Notes: a model not told the origin generated them from the letters alone. 64,000 bases of DNA from JAIYCX01 sp964353175 (GCA_964353175.1 CAYGUX010000009.1:18905-82904); one strand, 5' to 3'; positions 35,198 through 45,117 are shown, counted from the first letter of the stretch. Translations and numbers: made by a program.

Positions 35198-36619
35198 CTA
35201 TAATCCTTGAACTCTTTCCTCCAAATTGGAATAACTCAAATCCTCTCGCTCATCCTCTGTAAACAAAGCATCAACAAACTCACTTGGCTCAAAAGGCCTT
35301 AAATCCCCTGCGGACTCACCCATACCAATGTATCTTACTGGAATTCCTAGCTCATTTTTAATAGCCACAACGATTCCGCCCTTAGGCGTTCCATCTAACT
35401 TCGTAATAACAATCCCTGTTAAAGCAGTAGCTTCATTAAATTGTTTTGCTTGGAATAAGGCATTCTGCCCAGTTGTTCCATCGACCACTAAAAATGTCTC
35501 GTGAGGAGCCCCTTCCTGCTCCCTTGAAACTATTTTAGTAATAGAGCTTAACTCTGACATTAAGTTAACCTTATTATGAAGTCTGCCGGCGGTGTCGATT
35601 AATACAACATCATAGCCTTCCGCCTTTCCTCGATGAATAGTCCTATAAGCTACGGTAGATGGCTTTTCTCCATCAGCACCTTTTTCAATCCCTGCTCCAG
35701 CCCTCTCAGCCCATACTTCTAACTGGTCTGCTGCTGCTGCCCTAAAAGTATCACAAGCACCGACTAACACCTTGGCGCCTTGCGCTGCGAATTGAAAGGC
35801 TAGTTTACCAATAGTTGTTGTCTTTCCTGCCCCATTCACACCAACTACCATTACAACTCGTGGATTCCCATCTACTTTAACAGGGTCAATTTCTGGAATT
35901 TTATCATGTTTTAAAATTGAAATTACTTCAGCTCTTAATAATTCAGAAACTTGATCACTAAGGCTATCATCTGAACCTGCTTTATTTTCAAGTAAATGAG
36001 CTTTTACTTTTCCAACTAACTTCTGTGTGGTGTTAATCCCAATATCGCCCTCAAGCAATATATCTTCAAAGTCGCCAAGAAGACTATCTAAAGTCTTATC
36101 CGATTTACCAATCCCAAAGATAGCGCTGATCTTCTTACTAAAAAATCCTCTTGAACGTTTTAAGCCTTGCTTAACTTCCGTACCCTTAGGCAATTCCAGT
36201 TCAACTTTCTCAATGCCTTCAGTATGCTCAACTTCAGTAATCTCCTCAACCGCAACTATAGCCGTCTGTTCAGAACTTGAAGTATCTAAACTTTCACTAG
36301 CAACCGCAGCACCACCACAAACTACTACAGGGCTACTTAATTCCTCTGCGCCAGCATTTAGTAAGGAATCAACAGTGGGAGGCTCGATTTTTAATTCTTC
36401 TGCACTAAGATCTTCAACTAGTTTAGTTTTATCAAGCTCCGCACCAACAGCCTCACTTACTTTTTCCCCTGCTTGCTCCTCAACCTGTACCTTATTGGAC
36501 TTACTCTCAGGTCTTAAACTAATTGCTGCTAAGATAGAAATAAGTATTGAAGCAATACCTACTCCGATCCATAGTAAACTCGGATCAATTGACGCTATTA
36601 CAGCTAACTCTTCATTCAT
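35198..36619 (-). CDS. ftsY: Signal recognition particle receptor FtsY
   Basis: A 473-residue SRP-type GTPase. An N-terminal hydrophobic helix (LLWIGVGIASILISILAAI), a long acidic linker (about 40-150) and the NG domain follow in order. G-motifs: GVNGAGKTTTIGKLA (about 260), DTFRAAAADQL, DTAGRLHNK, TKLDGTPKGG, and the closing GMGESAGDLRPFEPSEFVDALF. FtsY docks SRP-ribosome complexes at the inner membrane for co-translational insertion. It starts 23 bp after smc, a frequently seen pairing. The N-terminal transmembrane anchor is more explicit than the amphipathic A-domain of E. coli. Confidence 0.95.
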   Translation of the reverse strand: MNEELAVIASIDPSLLWIGVGIASILISILAAISLRPESKSNKVQVEEQAGEKVSEAVGAELDKTKLVEDLSAEELKIEPPTVDSLLNAGAEELSSPVVVCGGAAVASESLDTSSSEQTAIVAVEEITEVEHTEGIEKVELELPKGTEVKQGLKRSRGFFSKKISAIFGIGKSDKTLDSLLGDFEDILLEGDIGINTTQKLVGKVKAHLLENKAGSDDSLSDQVSELLRAEVISILKHDKIPEIDPVKVDGNPRVVMVVGVNGAGKTTTIGKLAFQFAAQGAKVLVGACDTFRAAAADQLEVWAERAGAGIEKGADGEKPSTVAYRTIHRGKAEGYDVVLIDTAGRLHNKVNLMSELSSITKIVSREQEGAPHETFLVVDGTTGQNALFQAKQFNEATALTGIVITKLDGTPKGGIVVAIKNELGIPVRYIGMGESAGDLRPFEPSEFVDALFTEDEREDLSYSNLEERVQGL

Positions 36620-36642
36620 GGGGAAACCTTAATTTTTATTAA

Positions 36643-39600
36643 TTAGGAATTTACGACCTTTTTCTTTAAGGTAGCCTCAGCTTCCTCAAGATCCACGCTG
36701 AGTGCAGTTGTCACTCCACGCTCTTGCATAGTAATTCCAATTATTCTATCTACAGCCTGCATCGTTATCTTGTTGTGAGTGATGATAAGGAACTGAGTTC
36801 TTGAAGATATCTCCTTAACCACTTCAAGGAACCTTCCTAAATTAGCATCATCTAATGGTGCATCGACTTCATCCAGTACGCAAATTGGACCAGGATGATG
36901 TAAAAACATAGAGACTAAAATGGCAGTTGCAACCAAAGCCTTCTCTCCACCTGATAACAACTCCATCGTACTGATTTTTTTACCTGGAGGTCTCACTACA
37001 ACTTCGACACCACTTGTAAGTGGATCTTCAGGATTAACTAGCTCCAAATGTCCGGAACCACCAGCGAACAACCTAGGTATTAAATCTTTAAAAGTCTCTT
37101 TTACGGAATTGAATGTAGAAACGAATCTATCTTTAGACAATTCTTTTAACTGCCTAATCGTACGTTCCATCGTGATCTTAGCATTCAGAAGATCAGTTCT
37201 TTGTGCTATTAACGTTTCAAGTCGTTCTTTTTCTGTTTCGTACATCTCTATGGACTGAGGATCTACTTCACCTTCTCTTTCAAGGCGTTTTCTTAAACTA
37301 GATGCCTTATCTTGAAGCTCAGATGTCACTTGAACGGGCTTCCCATCTTCAAGTGAGGAGCGATACTCAGACTCTTCAGGGACTAGGAATGTTTGATCTT
37401 CTGGGTATGTTCTTGCAATATCTTCGAGCAACATATCAAGTTCAATCTTAGCGCGATCTTCTTTCTGCACTACTGCTCGGTGTTCAACTTCTAACCTAGA
37501 CTTACGGTCTCTAATCTGAGTTATGGACTGCTTAATTTCGTTCAATCCACCTTGAATCTGATACCTTGAATCCTCGATTCCCCTAATGTCATTTTCCAAT
37601 GCGCCGATCTGTTCACGCATTGACAGGCTATCTGAAGAAAGTTGTACCTTGGATACTAAATCAACTTCTTCTTGTAACAAGATCTCAACTTTAGCTTGAG
37701 CCTCTGCTACTGACTCAAGGATACTTTCTATCTTCTCACTATATGATACTTTTTCAGAGGTTAATCTTTCAGCCGTTCGAGTTATGGACTCCGTTCTAGC
37801 ATTGGCTAAAACATAATCTCTTTCTAAAGACTGAATTTTAGATTCTTTCTCTTTTTCTATTCTTGAAAATTCTTGTCGCAGTACTCTTTCTCTATTTCTT
37901 AGCTCTTCAACACGAGCTCTTTGTTCTTCGCTTTGTTTTACAAGTAAGGAGGAGAGTTGTTTCTGAAGATTTGCAGATACCTGCCTCTCCATATTAATTT
38001 CCTCTATCTTCTCTCTCCCCTTCTCAAGAGCAAGCTCTGCTTCCCGCACTCCTGCTTCAGCCTCATCTAAAGACGCTAGAATTACAGACTGCTCAGACTC
38101 CAATTCTTTTATCCTTCTAGCAAAGGATAAATGTAAACCTTCGCCGACAGTAGTGTACCATCCCCATGACGTAAGCACTTCACCGCTTGATAGAACTACT
38201 AAAAAGTCTTGGAGATCAGTAGTGGCTAGCTTATCTCTTAACTGAATGGCACTGTCTTTAGATTTTGCTACCCATATATTAGAAAACAACTTCTTAGATA
38301 AACCTTCATACTCAGAAGGTAAGGATACGTAATCCAATATTGGCGAACCAAAGTTAGATAACTCCATTTGAATATTTTGATCTAACTCTTGTTTTACAGT
38401 CAATCCACTTTCTTTAGCTTCAAACATTCCCAACATTTTTTTAGATGTTGAGTTACCGCTTAGATAGTTTTTTAGAAATTTGGAAGCGTCCTTCGATACT
38501 AAATAATTTGCCCGATCACCAAGAACAGCATGAACTACACGTTCCATCTCTGGCTTCACACTAAGAAGAGACAATAAAACCGCACCTTCGATTTCAACAG
38601 AGTCACCGGCTTCAACTCCAACTTCCTTTAAAGCATGCGCACTAAGTCCATCTAATTGTGACTTGATTGCCTTAATCTCACTACCAATAGAATTTAGATT
38701 CCTCTCAATCGAGTTTCTATTGGTTTCCTTATCTTTTAAGTCTCTTGAGTTTGATTTTAATTCATCATGAAGTCCGGATGCGGATTTAATCAATAAATCC
38801 TTCTCTTCTATCTGACTTGAGATACTTAATATCTCAGATTGGATATTATTCCCATCATCTGAACCATCTTGAGTATTTTCAGAATTTAAAAACTCTTCGA
38901 GTTTTTGTTGATTGTTAGCCTGAATACTTACAAGCTCAGACCGAAGCGATTCAATTTGAGTGCTAAGATCATCTCTTGAATCAGAAATATCAACTTTTTC
39001 ACGTTCAAGTTTAGTAAACTCTAAATCAATAACATCTATCCTTTCAGATAAATTTACTTTTTGTTCACTTAAGTTTTCTACTCTAGCCTCCTCATCCAAG
39101 ACTCTTCTTCTCGCTGCATTCAAGCTAGCTTCATTCTCTAAGATAACTCTTGAAAGATCATCTTTCTTAGTTCTAAGTGCGAACAAATCAGAGTCAAAAG
39201 ATAGCAACTCTCCCTCTGACTCATTTAATCTTGCTTCATGCTCACTTATCTCTGTCTCACATCCAGCTACAAGATCCTCTATCTCCAGTTTTGAATTTAA
39301 AGCATCAGAGATTGAACAGACTAACTTTCCTGCTTTTACGGTAAAAAGTTCTTTCTCCGCGTCATAAAGCTCTGACTTTAACTGATTTCTTGATCGTGCT
39401 CTTTCTGCTTGTTTTTTAAGTGATCGAACTTGCTTTTCAATCTCTATAACAAGGTCGTTTAGACGATTTAAATTATCACTAGTTTTTTCTAAACGTCTTT
39501 CGGTCGCCTCAATCTTGGTTCTAAAGCCTGAAATCCCTGCAGCATCTTCTAACAATTCACGTCGTTCATGCGGCTTCTTAGAAATGAACTGCCCTATTTG

Positions 39601-40206
39601 TCCTTGCTGAACAATGCTTAAACCTCTAGCACCGAGACCAATCAAACGAAACAATTCTTGCATATCTTTCAATCTGCAAGGAACTTTATTTATATAGTAT
39701 TCACTTTCCCCAGAACGGAATAGTCTTCTAGTGAACTGGATTTCAGCGGCATCAAAGATACCTGGGATCTCATGGATTCTTTCAGGTAGTACAGAGACAA
39801 CCTCATCTGCCAAAGGTTCAAGGACTAATTCTGACTCATCTATACTAACTTCTGTCTCGCTAGTGTCTAGTTCTTCTTGTTCTAAATTTGGATCTTGAGA
39901 AACTTTTCCCTCAGCCCTATCTTTCGCTTTGGTCTGCCAATCTGACTCAGGCTGAATAGTTAATGAAACTTCCGCCATCCCAAGAGGTCGTCTTGTGTCT
40001 GAACCATTAAAAATTAAATCTTCGAATGAACCACCTCGAAGTTGTTTTGCGTGGGTTTCTCCCAAGATCCACCTAAGTGCATCTACAACGTTTGATTTAC
40101 CACATCCATTGGGTCCAACAATTCCAATTAGATCTTTATTAAAATCAAGTACAAACCTTTCTAAAAAAGATTTAAAGCCAAAAATTTCAAGCCGAGTTAC
40201 ACGCAT
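36643..40206 (-). CDS. smc: Chromosome segregation ATPase SMC
   Basis: A 1187-residue structural maintenance of chromosomes protein. The N-terminal head has Walker A GPNGCGKSNVVDAL (31-44). Long coiled coils run from about 190 to 510 and 680 to 1020 around a hinge (about 520-640, including VVHAVLGDRANYLV). The C-terminal head carries the signature LLSGGEKALVATAIL and Walker B PICVLDEVDAPLDDANLGRF. It condenses and organises the chromosome with ScpA/ScpB, which are not in the window. An acidic insert of about 60 residues (about 88-148, QDPNLEQEELDTSETE and onward) interrupts the N-terminal head between the strand SLTI and the RRLFRSGESEY motif. Confidence 0.95.
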   Translation of the reverse strand: MRVTRLEIFGFKSFLERFVLDFNKDLIGIVGPNGCGKSNVVDALRWILGETHAKQLRGGSFEDLIFNGSDTRRPLGMAEVSLTIQPESDWQTKAKDRAEGKVSQDPNLEQEELDTSETEVSIDESELVLEPLADEVVSVLPERIHEIPGIFDAAEIQFTRRLFRSGESEYYINKVPCRLKDMQELFRLIGLGARGLSIVQQGQIGQFISKKPHERRELLEDAAGISGFRTKIEATERRLEKTSDNLNRLNDLVIEIEKQVRSLKKQAERARSRNQLKSELYDAEKELFTVKAGKLVCSISDALNSKLEIEDLVAGCETEISEHEARLNESEGELLSFDSDLFALRTKKDDLSRVILENEASLNAARRRVLDEEARVENLSEQKVNLSERIDVIDLEFTKLEREKVDISDSRDDLSTQIESLRSELVSIQANNQQKLEEFLNSENTQDGSDDGNNIQSEILSISSQIEEKDLLIKSASGLHDELKSNSRDLKDKETNRNSIERNLNSIGSEIKAIKSQLDGLSAHALKEVGVEAGDSVEIEGAVLLSLLSVKPEMERVVHAVLGDRANYLVSKDASKFLKNYLSGNSTSKKMLGMFEAKESGLTVKQELDQNIQMELSNFGSPILDYVSLPSEYEGLSKKLFSNIWVAKSKDSAIQLRDKLATTDLQDFLVVLSSGEVLTSWGWYTTVGEGLHLSFARRIKELESEQSVILASLDEAEAGVREAELALEKGREKIEEINMERQVSANLQKQLSSLLVKQSEEQRARVEELRNRERVLRQEFSRIEKEKESKIQSLERDYVLANARTESITRTAERLTSEKVSYSEKIESILESVAEAQAKVEILLQEEVDLVSKVQLSSDSLSMREQIGALENDIRGIEDSRYQIQGGLNEIKQSITQIRDRKSRLEVEHRAVVQKEDRAKIELDMLLEDIARTYPEDQTFLVPEESEYRSSLEDGKPVQVTSELQDKASSLRKRLEREGEVDPQSIEMYETEKERLETLIAQRTDLLNAKITMERTIRQLKELSKDRFVSTFNSVKETFKDLIPRLFAGGSGHLELVNPEDPLTSGVEVVVRPPGKKISTMELLSGGEKALVATAILVSMFLHHPGPICVLDEVDAPLDDANLGRFLEVVKEISSRTQFLIITHNKITMQAVDRIIGITMQERGVTTALSVDLEEAEATLKKKVVNS

Positions 40207-40253
40207 TGTTAATCAACATCTAAATTTATTAATATTAAAAAGACTAAACCTAC

Positions 40254-40310
40254 TATTTAGAGCGGTAAAAGCCAAGCAAGGACCATCGCCCAACTAACTC
40301 GCTCTAAATA
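40254..40310. other. Inverted repeat upstream of smc
   Basis: TATTTAGAGCG (40254-40264) and CGCTCTAAATA (40300-40310) form a perfect 11 bp stem enclosing 35 bases. It lies in the 295 bp between the divergent smc and potassium channel genes. It could be an operator, a small structured RNA or a leader structure of smc mRNA. Nothing else was recognised in this spacer. Confidence 0.45.
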
Positions 40311-40501
40311 CTAGACTTTTACCCGTCTCTTTTTTAGATTCCAAGAAGATAAAGGCTCTTTAGTTTAAGCTAGTAGTAGTAACGCAATGCTGACTAAATG
40401 TCACCTAAGCTCGAAAAAAATTTCCATTCTAAGAATTGAACGATGCAATTGCTTATGGTCCATCTATTAGATAGTACTGGGGTAGCATTAATATTGAATC
40501 A

Positions 40502-41491
40502 ATGAACAACCCAAACTCACTTCCCAAATTAATCGCTTTAGTTGTTGGTGTATTTGCCCTAGGCACCTCAGGATACATGGTACTAGAAGGATGGACCTTC
40601 CTGGATGCAGTTTACATGACTACGACGACCCTAACAACGGTTGGTTACGGGGAGGTTAAACCACTGAGCATCCCTGGCAAAGTATTTACTTGCACTCTGA
40701 TTCTATTGGGAGTCGCAACGGCCACATACTCATTTAGTAAAATAATAGCCTTAGTGGTAGAAGGCGAACTCGGGAAAAAAAGGCTAAAAAAACGTATGGA
40801 AAAAGAACTATTGGAACTAAAAGATCACGTCATCGTTTGTGGATATGGAAGACTAGGGAAAATTGTTACTAAAGAAATAGTCGAAGCCAAACAAAAAGTC
40901 GTAGTAATAGACACTGGCGATCACCCTCAAATTTCCATTGAAGAGCTAGGTATGACATTTATTCAAGGAAGTGCCTATGATGATGACACGCTTAAGTTGG
41001 CTGGAGTTCAAAATGCTAAAGTGCTACTCACCATGCTACCCAGTGATGCCGAAAATGTATATGTCACACTATGCGCAAGGGATCTTAACCCATATCTAAA
41101 AATCATCGCTAGAACGGAAGATGATGGAGGAGAGAGTCGGTTAAAACGAGCTGGTGCTAGCCAAGTAGTAGCTCCATACAGGCTTTCCGGCAATAAGATA
41201 GTACAACAAATCATCAGACCATACGTAAGTGACTTTCTAGAACTTGCGGGTGGGACTAAAAAGAATCTTTTCATAGAGGAAGTTGTAGTTCCAATGGGAT
41301 CTAAGTTAGCTGGTAAAACCTTGGAAGAATCTGAACTCAGAGCTAAGACGGGGGCCATAATTGCAGCCTTCATCTCGAGCTCAGGAACTATGACTTTTAA
41401 CCCAACAGGTAAAGATATTATTGAAGCTGGTAGCACCATGATAGTATTTGGAGAACATCAGTCTTTAAGTAAGATCACTGAGGTCCTATAA
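40502..41491 (+). CDS. Potassium channel with TrkA (RCK) domains
   Basis: A 329-residue two-helix channel with cytosolic regulatory domains. Helix 1 (LIALVVGVFALGTSGYMVL), pore and filter TTTTLTTVGYGEVKPLS (TVGYG at about 46-50) and helix 2 (FTCTLILLGVATATYSF) are followed by an RCK-N Rossmann domain (DHVIVCGYGRLGKIVTKEI, about 112) and an RCK-C domain (about 245-329). This is the MthK-like/Kch-like layout. RCK domains gate the channel in response to NAD(H), nucleotides or ions. It is followed after 15 bp by the radical SAM gene on the same strand. Confidence 0.92.
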   Translation: MNNPNSLPKLIALVVGVFALGTSGYMVLEGWTFLDAVYMTTTTLTTVGYGEVKPLSIPGKVFTCTLILLGVATATYSFSKIIALVVEGELGKKRLKKRMEKELLELKDHVIVCGYGRLGKIVTKEIVEAKQKVVVIDTGDHPQISIEELGMTFIQGSAYDDDTLKLAGVQNAKVLLTMLPSDAENVYVTLCARDLNPYLKIIARTEDDGGESRLKRAGASQVVAPYRLSGNKIVQQIIRPYVSDFLELAGGTKKNLFIEEVVVPMGSKLAGKTLEESELRAKTGAIIAAFISSSGTMTFNPTGKDIIEAGSTMIVFGEHQSLSKITEVL

Positions 41492-41506
41492 TATCCGAAC
41501 CTTTAC

Positions 41507-44224
41507 ATGAACACTCTTCAACTATCAGACAAAGAATTATTAGGGGTTCAGAAACCAGCTCAATACCTAGGCGGTGAGAAAAACTCTGTTTTAAAAAACT
41601 GGGATAAAATCGACGCTAAGATAATCCTATCGTTCCCAGATGTTTATGAAGTAGGAATGAGTCATGTTGGGATTCAAATTCTCTACGATCTAATTAATAG
41701 CCAACCTCAAGCTCTAGCAGAAAGAAGTTATATGCCCTTTCCTGACATGGAAAAGGCCATGCGCCTAGCGAATCAACCTCTTTATGCACTTGAGAGTAAG
41801 CGCCCAATTAAAGATTTCGACGTGATTGGTTTTAGTTTACAATATGAACTTTGTGGCACTAATATCCTTACGATGCTTGACCTTGCAGGAATACCTGCCT
41901 ATGCAAGTGATAGAACGGAGGATCATCCGATAATACTAGGAGGTGGCCCCTACTCTTATCATCCAGAACCAATTGCTCCCTTCTTTGATATATTTTTTCT
42001 TGGTGATGCAGAAGAATTTATTCCAGAATTAGTAAAAGTAGTGGCGGAGAGTAAAAGTCTTACCGCTAGCGAGAGAAAACAGTTCATATTAAATAGTCTT
42101 GAGAAAGTTAAAGGGATCTACGTCCCCTCCCTATTTATCCCTCATTACAAAGAAGATTTTACAATATTTGAGCTAGACACTTCAAAATCAAGTAAGAATA
42201 AAGTAGTTAGAAGATTATTACCTACCCTAGAGAATGCCCCCTTCCCTAAAAGGCCAATTGTTCCGAATGTAAACACAGTTCACAATAGGCTTTCGGTAGA
42301 AGTAATGCGTGGATGTGTTAGGGGATGTCGATTCTGTCAAGCTGGCTACTTATATAGACCACAAAGAGAGCGCTCCCCAGAAGAAATCATGAATCTGATA
42401 GAAGAAGCCCTACCTCAGACAGGCTTTGAAGAAGTCTCTTTACTATCCTTAAGTACCGCAGATTACTGCTCAATTGTTCCCCTCCTAAAATCCCTAATGG
42501 ATAGATACGGAGAAGGAGAAACCATGGCAATTTCCTTTCCATCTACAAGAGTAGATGCCTTGACGCCGGAAGTATTAAGTCAAATTCAAAGAGTAAGAAG
42601 AACTAGTTTTACAATAGCTCCTGAAGGCGGTTCGCAAAGACTTCGAGATGTAATCAATAAAGGCGTCACGGACGAACAAATTCTAGAAACCTGCGATAAT
42701 GTTTTTAAGTTCGGCTGGAATGCTATTAAACTATATTTCATGATTGGGCTTCCAACGGAAACAGACGAAGACATAGACGGCATAATTTTATTGGCTAAAA
42801 AGCTTAGAGCGATGGAATCTGCTAGAGGGAAAGAAATCGTAGTAAGTGTCTCTACTCACGTTCCAAAACCTCACACTCCTTTTCAATGGGCAGAGCAAAT
42901 TCCACCGGAGGAAACGAAAAGGAAGCAGAGAATTCTAGCTGATGGACTTAGAAGATTAAAGGTAACTTTTCGTTATCATGATGCATTTTCAACCTTCTTA
43001 GAAGGGGCTTTCTGTAGAGGAGGAAGAGAACTTGCACCTGTAGTTGAAAGAGCCTTTCAACTAGGCGCCAGACTAGACTCATGGCAAGAACATATTTCAC
43101 AGAAGATATGGATGCAAGCATTCGCAGACTGTTTTGTTGATCCCTACTTCTATCTCAGAGAACGCACACAAGAAGAGATACTACCTTGGGATCATCTAAA
43201 TTGTGGAATAGATAAAGACTATTTTCTTAAAGAATACAAACGAGCAACAAGAGAGCGGACAACACCAGATTGTTTAAAGACATCCTGTTCTATTTGCGGT
43301 GCCTGCAATTATGACACAAAAAGAAATATCCTTTGGCCTAGAGAAGAAACCGAGCTTAAACTATATGGCAAGATTCTCTCTAAGGAAGAAATATTTCATC
43401 CAGATACAAATGCTTTAGGTCGCACTGAATCTATCAAAGCCATGTCTAGCCCTGTTAAAAGATTAAGGCTTCGGTATGAAAAACTAGACTCTTTTCGATT
43501 CCTTGGTCACTTAGAATTGGCAAATGTATTTCAGCGTTCTTCGAGAAGAGCGGACCTCCCTATCGCATACTCCCAAGGGCATCACCCTTTACCCAGATTT
43601 TCTTTTGGCCCACCACTTTCCTTAGGTGTTCAAAGTAGAGCTGAATATGTTGATGCCTATTTATATAAAGACATAGACGAATCACAATTCCTTGAAACCA
43701 TAAATCAAAACTTACCGACTGGAATAAAAGTTCTTGAAGCAAAAAATATTGATTTCAGAATACCTTCAATTAATAGTTCTATCTGTGGAGCAATTTACCA
43801 CTGTAGTTTTCTAAAGCCCCCAGAACGGATAATCCACAATGAGCACCTCCTTAGTAAAGAAGAAGTATTGTCTAAGAATATCTTGAAGATTCAAAGGGGT
43901 AAAAAGAAGAAAGGTAGAAGTCGCGCCCCAGATAGGGAGTTGAGACTGCCATTATCCATGTTTTTAACGGAGCTTGATTTCTCTATGGAACATTTCAGCT
44001 TTACCATCAGAACTGGAGAAGGTGTTCTTTCTCCTTCCCCAGTGGAAATACTTAAACAAATTACGGGACTTACCCTTGGAGACGCTATTATCGAGAAGAC
44101 TGATGTAGTTATTGAAAATAATAATCATCCGAATATGCGAGTCAAAACATCTCAAAAGATAGAATTACAAACAATTAACAGCAAAAATAATCAAGAAGGG
44201 CATGGCGCAAGGGAAGGAACATAG
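41507..44224 (+). CDS. TIGR03960-family radical SAM protein fused to a TIGR03936 (DUF2344) domain
   Basis: A 905-residue protein. An N-terminal B12-binding-like region (FPDVYEVGMSHVGIQILYDLIN; VIGFSLQYELCGTNILTMLDLAGIP) precedes the radical SAM core, whose cluster ligands are C270, C274 and C277 in RGCVRGCRFCQAGYLYRPQR. Further conserved blocks are SLSTADYC, SFPSTRVDAL, FTIAPEGGSQRLRDVINKG and LYFMIGLPTETDEDIDGI. From about residue 645 the DUF2344 domain follows (RLRLRYEKLDSFRFLGHLELANVFQRSSRRADLPIAYSQG). The family is widespread next to ribonuclease G genes, and its reaction is unproven. No rng gene is adjacent here. A 23 bp overlap couples it to the following degenerate receiver gene. Confidence 0.92.
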   Translation: MNTLQLSDKELLGVQKPAQYLGGEKNSVLKNWDKIDAKIILSFPDVYEVGMSHVGIQILYDLINSQPQALAERSYMPFPDMEKAMRLANQPLYALESKRPIKDFDVIGFSLQYELCGTNILTMLDLAGIPAYASDRTEDHPIILGGGPYSYHPEPIAPFFDIFFLGDAEEFIPELVKVVAESKSLTASERKQFILNSLEKVKGIYVPSLFIPHYKEDFTIFELDTSKSSKNKVVRRLLPTLENAPFPKRPIVPNVNTVHNRLSVEVMRGCVRGCRFCQAGYLYRPQRERSPEEIMNLIEEALPQTGFEEVSLLSLSTADYCSIVPLLKSLMDRYGEGETMAISFPSTRVDALTPEVLSQIQRVRRTSFTIAPEGGSQRLRDVINKGVTDEQILETCDNVFKFGWNAIKLYFMIGLPTETDEDIDGIILLAKKLRAMESARGKEIVVSVSTHVPKPHTPFQWAEQIPPEETKRKQRILADGLRRLKVTFRYHDAFSTFLEGAFCRGGRELAPVVERAFQLGARLDSWQEHISQKIWMQAFADCFVDPYFYLRERTQEEILPWDHLNCGIDKDYFLKEYKRATRERTTPDCLKTSCSICGACNYDTKRNILWPREETELKLYGKILSKEEIFHPDTNALGRTESIKAMSSPVKRLRLRYEKLDSFRFLGHLELANVFQRSSRRADLPIAYSQGHHPLPRFSFGPPLSLGVQSRAEYVDAYLYKDIDESQFLETINQNLPTGIKVLEAKNIDFRIPSINSSICGAIYHCSFLKPPERIIHNEHLLSKEEVLSKNILKIQRGKKKKGRSRAPDRELRLPLSMFLTELDFSMEHFSFTIRTGEGVLSPSPVEILKQITGLTLGDAIIEKTDVVIENNNHPNMRVKTSQKIELQTINSKNNQEGHGAREGT

Positions 44225-44813
44225 AATTTTAATTGTTGATCGAGATGAAGATACTAGAGAAAGTATTGCCAGCACCTTTGCCCTAGCAGACCTGAGCTCA
44301 ACTATTGCTGAAGAAAAGTCAGTCGCCAGAGCAATCACCCACCTACTTAATGCAGACTTAAATGTGTTAATTATTGGTCCGAATCTAAATATAGAAGAAG
44401 CTAAAAAACTCCACACCTGTCCGTCTTCTTTTGGGGACAGAGTGACAATTTGCCTCAATGAAGACATCGCTGAATTGCTTGAATGTAAAAACATTCTTTT
44501 AATTCCCTTCTTGCCAGAAGATGGAAAGATTGCTGTTCATAATGCTTTTAAAAAAAGTCAAAACCCAGCAACGAAGGCTGATGACAATGAACCTCGAGTA
44601 AATGAGGCCATGCAACTTGCCTTTGTAATATCAAGACTGGTTGATAGGATGCAAAGAATCTCCGATGCCTTAAAAAAATCTCCTAAAGATTCTCAACTCA
44701 CTGTCGCATCTATCCCTGAAGCCATCAACATGGTGATTGCCCGAGCAAGTACAATAAGACAAGGGCATGAAACTGAAGATATTAATGCTTTGGTTAAAGA
44801 ACTGTTTAAGTAA
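44202..44813 (+). CDS. Degenerate response-regulator-like protein (pseudo-receiver)
   Basis: A 203-residue protein. Its N terminus (EHRILIVDRDEDTRESIASTFALAD) matches the first strand and acidic site of a receiver domain, but the phospho-acceptor strand reads VLIIGPNLN in place of an Asp-containing xxxDxxMP, and the later Thr and Lys positions are not evident. The C terminus (about 125-203) is helical and has no DNA-binding motif. It overlaps the radical SAM gene by 23 bp, so translation is linked. It is probably a phosphorylation-independent regulatory or scaffold protein, an inference from the missing Asp. Confidence 0.65.
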   Translation: MAQGKEHRILIVDRDEDTRESIASTFALADLSSTIAEEKSVARAITHLLNADLNVLIIGPNLNIEEAKKLHTCPSSFGDRVTICLNEDIAELLECKNILLIPFLPEDGKIAVHNAFKKSQNPATKADDNEPRVNEAMQLAFVISRLVDRMQRISDALKKSPKDSQLTVASIPEAINMVIARASTIRQGHETEDINALVKELFK

Positions 44814-44840
44814 AAGGATGATAGAGTAGAAATGAAAAAC

Positions 44841-44864
44841 GGGGCAACCATATTGGTGTACCCC
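44841..44864 (-). terminator. Terminator of the 81-residue gene
   Basis: On the minus strand GGGGTACACC, AATAT, GGTTGCCCC form a hairpin with one G-U pair and one bulged C, followed by GTTTTTCATTT. It lies just past the stop codon at 44872. In form it resembles a degenerate member of the REP-like repeats. Confidence 0.65.
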
Positions 44865-44871
44865 TCATGCC

Positions 44872-45117
44872 TCAGCGAACATCGGGGGATACATAGTGAA
44901 AGCCCAAACCCAGCAAATTCAACGCAATAGCCTCAAAAAAATCGCCTTCCTCAACCGCAAAACCGTCTGCAGCGCGATTATTTAGTCGCTCATACATGAG
45001 GTAGCAAAAGTTTGCCGCATTGAGATCATTCTTTTGGATCGCGGCCCAAAAGTCTCCGATAATTGTTCGCAAGGCTTTGTTTCCTGCCATCTTTCGCTTT
45101 CGCTTTCGCAATAACAT
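44872..45117 (-). CDS. Small accessory protein of unknown function (81 aa)
   Basis: Not recognised. An 81-residue, mostly helical protein with a basic start (LLRKRKRKMAGNK) and then FWAAIQKNDLNAANFCYLMYERLNN and EEGDFFEAIALNLLGLGFHYV. The ATG at 45117 is preferred over the internal one at 45090 because AAGGAG (45125-45130) is well placed before it. The segment has higher G+C than the flanking core genes and a GCGAAA triplication near the start. It stands alone with its own terminator, like the small genes at 33-35 kb. Confidence 0.55.
   Translation of the reverse strand: MLLRKRKRKMAGNKALRTIIGDFWAAIQKNDLNAANFCYLMYERLNNRAADGFAVEEGDFFEAIALNLLGLGFHYVSPDVR

Noticed and set aside
36027..36632. 201-codon frame antisense to ftsY
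   Set aside because: Ser/Thr-rich shadow of the acidic FtsY linker; ftsY itself is certain.
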